DNA from: Cherax quadricarinatus
Lineage: Eukaryota > Arthropoda > Malacostraca > Decapoda > Parastacidae
Direction: 5' to 3'
Length of the DNA: 64,000 bases
NCBI RefSeq assembly: GCF_038502225.1
Contig: NC_091298.1
Location: forward strand, 33,651,714 to 33,715,713
The position numbers and the translations under genes are program-made. The notes under the pieces are model-generated. The model saw nothing but the letters and a program-made list of their open reading frames with translations, did not search any database and was not told where the DNA came from. This document shows, piece by piece, positions 57,913-64,000 of this stretch; the first letter of the stretch is position 1; each line of letters begins with the position of its first letter.

Positions 57913-58143
57913 CTAGGTCACTCTCCCTGAACCGTGAGCTTTATCATACCTCTGCTTAAAGCTATGTATGGATCCTGCCTCCACTACATCGCTTCCCAAA
58001 CTATTCCACTTACTGACTACTCTGTGGCTGAAGAAATACTTCCTAACATCCCTGTGATTTATCTGTGTCTTCGACTTCCAGCTGAGTCCCCTTGTTACTT
58101 CTGTCCAGTCTCTGGAACATCCTGTCTTTGTCCACCTTGTCAA
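57913..58143 (-). pseudogene. LINE-C ORF2 C-terminus after frameshift
   Basis: [19 protein letters not shown] then DVVEAGSIHSFKQRYDKAHG is the usual LINE-C C-terminal end. It continues the RT frame after a one-base shift near 58,065. Confidence 0.8.
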
Positions 58144-59750
58144 TTCCTCTCAGTATTTTGTATGTCGTTATCATGTCCCCCCTATCTCTCCTGTCCTCCA
58201 GTGTCGTCAGTTTGATTTCCCTTAACCTCTCCTCGTAGGACATACCTCTTAGCTCTGGGACTAGTCTTGTTGCAAACCTTTGCACTTTCTCTAGTTTCTT
58301 TACGTGCTTGGCTAGGTGTGGGTTCCAAACTGGTGCCGCATACTCCAATACGGGCCTAACGTACACGGTGTAGAGGGTCCTGAACGATTCCTTATTAAGA
58401 TGTCGGAATGCTGTTCTGAGGTTTGCTAGGCGCCCATATGCTGCAGCAGTTATTTGGTTGATGTGCTCTTCAGGAGATGTGCCTGGTGTTATACTCACCC
58501 CAAGATCTTTTTCCTTGAGTGAGGTTTGTAGTCTCTGGCCCCCTAGACTGTACTCCGTCTGCGGTCTTCTTTGCCCTTCCCCAATCTTCATGACTTTGCA
58601 CTTGGTGGGATTGAACTCCAGGAGCCAATTGCTGGACCAGGTCTGCAGCCTGTCCAGATCCCTTTGTAGTTCTGCCTGGTCTTCGATCGAGTGAATTCTT
58701 CTCATCAACTTCACGTCATCTGCAAACAGGGACACCTCAGAGTCTATTCCTTCCGTCATGTCGTCCACAAATACCAGAAACAGCACTGGTCCTAGGACTG
58801 ACCCCTGTGGGACCCCGCTGGTCACAGGTGCCCACTCTGACACCTCGCCACGTCCCATGACTCGCTGCTGTCTTCCTGACAAGTATTCCCTGATCCATTG
58901 TAGTGCCTTCCCTGTTATCCCTGCTTGGTCCTCCAGTTTTTGCACCAATCTCTTGTGTGGAACTGTGTCAAACGCCTTCTTGCAGTCCAAGAATATGCAA
59001 TCCACCCACCCCTCTCTCTCTTGTCTTACTGCTGTCACCATGTCATAGAACTCCAGTAGGTTTGTGACACAGGATTTCCCGTCCCTGAAACCATGTTGGC
59101 TGCTGTTGATGAGATCATTCCTTTCTAGGTGTTCCACCACTCTTCTCCTGATAATCTTCTCCATGATTTTGCATACTATACATGTCAGTGACACTGGTCT
59201 GTAGTTTAATGCTTCATGTCTGTCTCCTTTTTTAAAGATTGGGACTACATTTGCTGTCTTCCATGCCTCAGGCAATCTCCCTGTTTCGATAGATGTATTG
59301 AATATTGTTGTTAGGGGTACACATAGCGCCTCTGCTCCCTCTCTCAATACCCATGGGGAGATGTTATCTGGCCCCATTGCCTTTGAGGAATCTAGCTCAC
59401 TCAGAAGCCTCTTCACTTCTTCCTCGGTTGTGTGCACTGTGTCCAGCACATGGTGGTGTGCCCCACCTCTCCGTCTTTCTGGAGCCCCTTCTGTCTCCTC
59501 TGTGAACACTTCTTTGAATCTCTTGTTGAGTTCCTCACATACTTCACGGTCATTTCTTGTTGTCTCTCCTCCTTCCTTCCTTAGCCTGATTAACTGGTCC
59601 TTGACTGTTGTTTTCCTCCTGATGTGGCTGTACAACAGTTTCGGGTCAGATTTGGCTTTCGCTGCTATGTCATTTTCACATTGTCTTTGGGCCTCCCTTC
59701 TTATCTGTGCATATTCGTTTCTGGCTCTACGACTGCTCTCCTTATTCTCC
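58043..59750 (-). CDS. LINE-C ORF2, reverse transcriptase (5'-truncated)
   Basis: Open from the microsatellite edge at 59,750 to 58,043, about 568 codons with no start of its own. Motifs: [98 protein letters not shown], catalytic LFADDVKL, then [15 protein letters not shown] and [20 protein letters not shown]. The RT is complete with its catalytic Asp pair. Endonuclease and ORF1 were not copied, as expected for a 5'-truncated insertion. The frame ends prematurely at SQGC by a shift, with the true C-terminus in the next frame. Confidence 0.85.
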
Positions 59751-59752
59751 TG

Positions 59753-59765
59753 CGTGTGTGTGTGT

Positions 59766-59825
<60 letters not shown>

Positions 59826-59865
59826 GTTTGTGTGTGTGCGCGTGTGTTGTGGGTGTGTGTGTGTG

Positions 59866-59902
<37 letters not shown>

Positions 59903-59907
59903 GTGTA
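59753..59907. repeat. (GT)n between two LINE-C insertions
   Basis: About 75 GT units with interruptions. The LINE-C 5' truncation is on the left and another LINE-C 3' end on the right. Confidence 0.95.
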
Positions 59908-60049
59908 CTCACCTATTTGTGGTTGCAGGGGTCGAGTCCTAGCTCCTGGCCCCGCCTCTTCACCGGTTGCTACTAGGCCCTCTCTCTCCCCGCTCCATGA
60001 GCTTTATCAAACCTCGTCTTAAAACTGTGTATGGTTCCTGCCTCCACTA
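59905..60049 (-). mobile_element. LINE-C 3' end, short insertion
   Basis: 145 bp matching the last part of LINE-C (plus strand GTACTCACCTATTTGTGG to CCTGCCTCCACTAC). It is bounded by (GT)n on both sides. Confidence 0.88.
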
Positions 60050-60134
60050 CGTGTGTGCGTGTGTGTTTGTATGTGTGCGTGTGTGTGCGAGTGTGGTGTG
60101 TGTGTGTGTGCGCGCGTGTGTTTGTGTGTGTGTG

Positions 60135-60187
<53 letters not shown>

Positions 60188-60316
60188 CGTGTGTTGTGTG
60201 TGTGCGCGTGTGTTGTGTGTGTGTGCGTGTGTTGTGTGTGTGTGTGTGTATGTGTGTGTGTGTGTGTGTGTGTGCGCGTGTGTGTGTGCGCGCGTGTGTG
60301 TGTGCGCGCGCGTTCG

Positions 60317-60400
<84 letters not shown>

Positions 60401-60406
60401 GTGTGG
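60050..60406. repeat. (GT)n with GC-rich parts, about 360 bp
   Basis: Alternating GT with GCGCGCGC stretches (60,179-60,189, 60,290-60,311). Z-DNA-prone. Confidence 0.95.
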
Positions 60407-61080
60407 AAGCAACAATACTAACATACACAAGGATGAGTCGCGGTCTACCAGCCTCCCACAAGTATGAGGTTCCGGATATAAAACTCCATGATACCATTGC
60501 CAGCTCAGCAATTTTTGATTTGATTCTTTAAACTTTAAAAACGCTCCGGTTCTCTCCCCTTCAGCGACCGTCGGAAATTGTCAGCGCAATAGCCTCAACT
60601 CTGAAATTGCTTACAACTTTATGGAATGTTGCAAGAAGGATATTGGCTAACTACAGTAGTGTTTATAATGTGCTTGATAATGTTTCTTTGAGCAGGGACT
60701 TGAATTATTTTGTACATATTTTGAGCAGTGAACGGTGTTCGAGCCCACGGTCAGGCCGGCTTAAAAAGTTTAATTGGTTATGTACAGCTGTGCTTTATTG
60801 GCGTTTCCGTTTCTTTACTGGTCTCATGGATAAGAAGTTACGTGAATATGATTATAATGATTGTTTATTAAAGTTAAATATAATTAATAATAATAATAAT
60901 TAGTGTGAATAATGATTAATAAAGACTGCAGCTATAAATGTCAAGAATGAGAGAACAGATTGGGTATGATAATTAATAATGATTTTATGCTGCTCCATAA
61001 ATATAATGAAATGAGAAGAATGAATGTTAGGTAATAATTATTTTTATTATGATGGTTAATTAATAATAATGTTAATATAA
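60407..61080. other. Gene-free AT-rich stretch
   Basis: A frame at 60,607-60,903 (98 codons) has no family resemblance and ends in Asn repeats from (AAT)n. Nothing else. Confidence 0.5.
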
Positions 61081-61082
61081 TG

Positions 61083-61127
<45 letters not shown>
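61081..61127. repeat. (ATA)n trinucleotide repeat
   Basis: About 15 units. Confidence 0.9.
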
Positions 61128-61129
<2 letters not shown>

Positions 61130-62084
61130 GATATATTGACAATTATGACTCATATAAATAACATGAATATTCCCGCCCCCATTAAATTCCCGGATCATGT
61201 TAATAATGTTACTTAATGATTAGGTTACGTACCAAACATACATATGTTACATAATCATGATAATATAATAACATATAATTGCACATAAAATATGAAGTTA
61301 AAATCAGAAACATTATAACGTTATCCAGTGTTATTATGCTTCATTAACACTATCCTAAAAATCCGTAAACATAGGCACAAATATAAATAAATAATAATCC
61401 TAGCCTTTTAGAAAAACTCATTAATGACATTGAATTAGTTAATTCTCGTCCTCTAACCTTTGCCAATAACATAATTAGGGTAAATTTTATCAACTAAAAA
61501 AAACTCTTTTTGTTAAAATAATCCGAATTTGTTCAAAGCTTCAACATTTATACATAATATTATTAAACACAAAATGAATCAGATAATTATGCAGTTATGT
61601 ATTTACTCATCCATAACTAGTATAATTTATAAAAATTGATGAAGACAATTGTGGAGAATGGTTTTTACCTGACCGACACCAAGTAATTCAATTTCGCGTC
61701 AACCAAATCCTGACAGAGCTCAAGTCTTTACTCGCTCTGAATAACCAAATTTGACTGACCTCACCCGACTGGTCTGTGGGGAAAAAATATTATACACAGG
61801 TATACACTTACCAGTGTGTAAACTGATTACATATTTTCTTGCGTCCTGCATCCAACACTGGACCCACAATCGCACCTCGGCAAGACAAGTTCAACATTAG
61901 TTGAAACTTGTGTGTAATGGGAGCTTACTTGAAGTGTGGGCTGATGAACCAGGCTTCACAATAAGGATTACAATGGGGAAATTCCGTAGAGCCTACGTGT
62001 TGGTGTGCAGGGTTACTACATCTACCCGTCTCATTGAAATGAATGAGCCAGCGACTGCATGCTGCAGAGCAAAAGTGCCGTGAG
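61128..62084. other. Gene-free AT-rich stretch
   Basis: Nothing recognised. Confidence 0.5.
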
Positions 62085-62164
62085 TACAATAATATAGATG
62101 AATGGTTCAGAGAACCGACAAGTTGATAAATTAGACACATGTGCAACACTTGGGTATCTTTAAT

Positions 62165-62202
62165 GAGGAAACGTTTCGCCACACAGTGGCTTCATGAGTC
62201 CA
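62165..62202 (-). ncRNA. Hammerhead-like motif, core mutated
   Basis: Minus strand: GGA, CTCATGA (G5 to C), A, GCCAC-TGT-GTGGC, GAAACGTTTCC. Loss of the invariant G5 predicts no activity. Confidence 0.45.
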
Positions 62203-62874
62203 TACGAAGGAGAATGGTGAAAAACAGTAAGAGTTTGAGGAAATCAGTCCCTCAGCCTTCAGTCGCTATGGTCAATCCATCAATCTTGAAAAGAATACGG
62301 CATATGTGCGAAAAAGTAGCTTATATACTGTAGGCAGGAGAGGTGCAGCAGTCGTAGGTGGTATCAGATTTGTCCAATGTGGAAGTAGGTCATGCCCAAG
62401 GGGTAGGCAAGTGAAGAATTCCCTGTATGTGATACCACCTACGACTGCTGCACCTCTCCTGCCTACAGTATATAAGCTACTTTTTCGCACATATGCTGTA
62501 TTCTTTTCAAGATTGATGGATTGACCACATCGACTCAAGGCTGAGGGACTGATTACCTCAAACTCCGCCTGTTTTTCACCATTCTCCTTTGTATGGACTG
62601 ATGAAGCCCCTCTGTCAGACACTGCAACATCATGGGATCTTGGTACAAAGACTTCTTCAACGCTTGCCCAACCTTTGGATGACGACCTACTTACACTAGA
62701 GGATGGTACCACTGTGATCCCGCCTCCTCCTGCTGCGACTCACCTGACTGCAGTATATAAGCCACCTCTCTGGCCCTATGCTGTACTTCCTACATGAGTG
62801 ATGGACTGAACACATCGATTCCTGGCTGAGGGACTGATTACCTCAATCTCCTCTCCTTACCCATTTCTTCTTTG

Positions 62875-62919
62875 TATTGGACTGATGAAGTCACTGTGTG
62901 GCGAAACGTTTCTTCAATA
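62875..62919 (+). ncRNA. Hammerhead-like motif, canonical CTGATGA core
   Basis: GGA, CTGATGA, one A, stem II GTCAC-TGT-GTGGC, GAA, palindrome ACGT, T, then TCT. Bases C3 to A9 and G12 to A14 match the hammerhead consensus. Stem I has about three pairs adjacent to the core. AATAAAG follows closely. Confidence 0.6.
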
Positions 62920-62989
62920 AAGATTCCCATATATAGCATAAGTGTCTCAGTTCTTCAACTTGTCGGTTTTCAAAACCATTCATCACAAG

Positions 62990-63376
62990 AGTCCGCTGTG
63001 TTGGGAAGAGTCCAATGTGTTGGGAAGAATCAGCTGTGTTGGAGAGAGTCCACTGTGTTGGTGAGAGTCCGTTGTGTTGGTGAGAGTCCGCTGTGTTGAG
63101 AAGAGTCCAATGTTTTGGAAAGAGTCCATTGTGTAGGGAAGAGTCCAATTTGTTGGGAAGAGTCCACTGTGTTGGTGAGAGTCCACTGTGTTCGGAAGAG
63201 TCTGCTGTGTTGGTGAGAGTCCGCTGTGTTGGTGAGAGTCCACTGTGTTGGTGAGAGTCCACTGTGTTGGTGAGAGTCCGCTGTGTTGGTGAGAGTCCGC
63301 TGTGTTGGTGAGAGTCCACTGTGTTGGTGAGAGTCCACTGTGTTGGTGAGAGTCCGCTGTGTTGGTGAGAGTCCGG
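62990..63376. repeat. 19-bp minisatellite, about 20 copies
   Basis: Unit GAGTCCGCTGTGTTGGTGA. Copies at 63,160-63,376 are nearly exact; those on the left are more diverged. Because 19 is not a multiple of three, the minus strand is open in three frames, all reading the same Ser/Gln/Thr-rich repeat. Confidence 0.93.
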
Positions 63377-63403
63377 GGTGGTTGCTGTATACTAACCTAC
63401 TGT

Positions 63404-64000
63404 CAGTGATTTTCAGCCTTTTATCCTGCGGACCGGAAAAAAATAAGATTTAATATTTCAAGGACCACTATGGCAGAAATAAAAACCATTATTTATATAT
63501 AACAATATAATATTATTTGTTTATATTTTATGTATTAGTTTTTAAATCTAATGTAAAATAAAAATACTATAGTTAATTAAAATAAGCAGAAATCAAACAA
63601 TACACAAAAATGCTAATAACATTTAATAATCGATCTTCTTGAACTTTTGAGAAAGTAATATTTAATTTAAATATTTATTATTTAATTCAAGGAAAATTAG
63701 TGCGAACTTTGCTTCTGCTGCTTTCCTTGAATATTTGATAACCGTGGCTCCAGCTGTGGCTCTATCCGTGGCTCCAGCCGTGGCTCTATCCGTGGCTCCA
63801 GCGTTGTTTCTGACAGACGAAGGGCTGCATTGACACGCATTCGGTTTCTCTGTTTGGTTTTTATCACTGACATGGCTGAAAAAGTCTTATCACACAAATA
63901 AGTAGTCGAAAATACGACCAAAAATTGAATGGCTCTATCACTGAGATGGATATTCTTTTTCCTGTGATATCCAAAATTGAGACAATGATTGTCTTTTATG
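63404..64000 (-). pseudogene. hAT-type transposon, 3' end (runs off window)
   Basis: The element end at 63,404 starts CAGTGATTTTCAGCC, like hAT terminal repeats. The minus-strand frame 63,921-63,697 reads VFSTTYLCDKTFSAMSVIKT then KQRNRMRVNAALRLS, the C-terminal dimerisation segment of ZBED5/Buster-like hAT transposases. Upstream FWISQEKEYPS continues in another frame, giving a frameshift near 63,945. The frame ends with a 12-bp in-frame repeat encoding EPRI/EPRL about five times. The rest of the transposase lies beyond 64,000. Confidence 0.72.

Larger units (their letters stand above)
57833..59752 (-). mobile_element. LINE-C, best copy, 5'-truncated
   Basis: On the minus strand it starts directly after (AC)n at 59,752, within the region between endonuclease and RT, and ends at 57,833 with AACTAGGTGAGTAC next to (AC)n. 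The last part has a short duplication of the terminus (GTACTCACCTAGTTG twice at 57,831-57,858). It belongs to the Jockey/CR1 group of LINEs by RT style. Confidence 0.9.
62085..62985. repeat. Three terminal-repeat-like units, one inverted
   Basis: Unit 1 (minus, 62,370-62,085), unit 2 (plus, 62,430-about 62,640) and unit 3 (plus, about 62,740-62,985) are homologous. Each has a TATA-like box (62,320-62,327 minus; 62,469-62,476; 62,754-62,760), then GGCTGAGGGACTGATTACCT. Units 1 and 3 also have a hammerhead-like motif, an AATAAAG-type signal in unit 3, and CAACTTGTCGGTTTTC. Units 1 and 2 make an imperfect 175-bp inverted repeat with a spacer of about 60 bp. The layout TATA to poly-A signal is that of an LTR or Penelope terminal repeat. 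Confidence 0.65.

Noticed and set aside
57542..60531. Long Cys/Val or Thr/His-rich frames
   Set aside because: Translations of (GT)n or (AC)n microsatellites.
60607..60903. 98-codon frame as a host exon
   Set aside because: Ends in (AAT)n-encoded Asn and matches no family known to me.
62891..63338. Repetitive Ser/Gln/Thr protein on the minus strand
   Set aside because: Produced in three frames by a 19-bp minisatellite without stops; no evidence of coding.

Overview
The window looks like a stretch of intergenic or intronic DNA from a large, repeat-rich animal genome. A decapod crustacean (crayfish, lobster or shrimp type) is my best guess. The reasons are the mix of long (TA)n and (AC)n microsatellites, Penelope-like elements, CR1-type and other non-LTR retrotransposons, and tRNA-derived SINEs. 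This is inference from repeat content. I see no intact host gene, rRNA, CRISPR or bacterial operon. Almost every long reading frame belongs to a mobile element, and most are broken by stops or frameshifts. A run of exactly 100 N (28,901-29,000) marks a scaffold gap.

Layout. 1-6.7 kb: mostly featureless AT-rich DNA with a pseudogene of an uncharacterised arthropod protein, a perfect 328-bp palindrome carrying two head-to-head tRNA-like units, and two minisatellite tracts. 6.7-16.2 kb: Penelope-like element PLE-1 copies, one split by a 7.4-kb Ty3/gypsy-type LTR retrotransposon whose integrase lies upstream of its reverse transcriptase. 17-21 kb: tRNA-SINEs, a LINE ORF1 remnant and dinucleotide arrays. 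22-26 kb: a 5'-truncated CR1-type LINE (CR1-B) and a chain of 'LINE-C' fragments joined by (AC)n. 26.3-28.9 kb: a (TA)n-embedded MITE, a PLE-1 copy, (TA)n and the start of a second MITE. 29-32.4 kb: LINE-J with an intact 939-codon ORF2. 32.5-35.4 kb: degraded LINE-R and LINE-C on the minus strand. 38.2-42.3 kb: a near full-length CR1-type LINE (CR1-A), with an esterase-like ORF1. 43.8-47.5 kb: SINEs, (TA)n and a second Penelope family (PLE-2). 48.5-57.5 kb: minisatellites, SINEs and old nested LINE and PLE fragments. 57.5-60.4 kb: LINE-C with a 5'-truncated but long RT frame, again between (GT)n arrays. 62-64 kb: inverted terminal-repeat-like units with TATA boxes, a 19-bp minisatellite, and the 3' end of a hAT-type transposon running off the window.

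How the pieces relate. Several families keep characteristic company. LINE-C copies begin and end at (AC)n; PLE-1 and the MITE sit in (TA)n; non-autonomous units share 3' tails with autonomous LINEs. PLE-1 termini and several unrelated terminal repeats carry a hammerhead-ribozyme-like fold. In PLE-1 the usual C3-G8 core pair appears replaced by U3-A8. That motif, the integrase-first gypsy element and the LINE/microsatellite chain are the most interesting observations. All calls come from reading the sequence; no database search or folding calculation was run.
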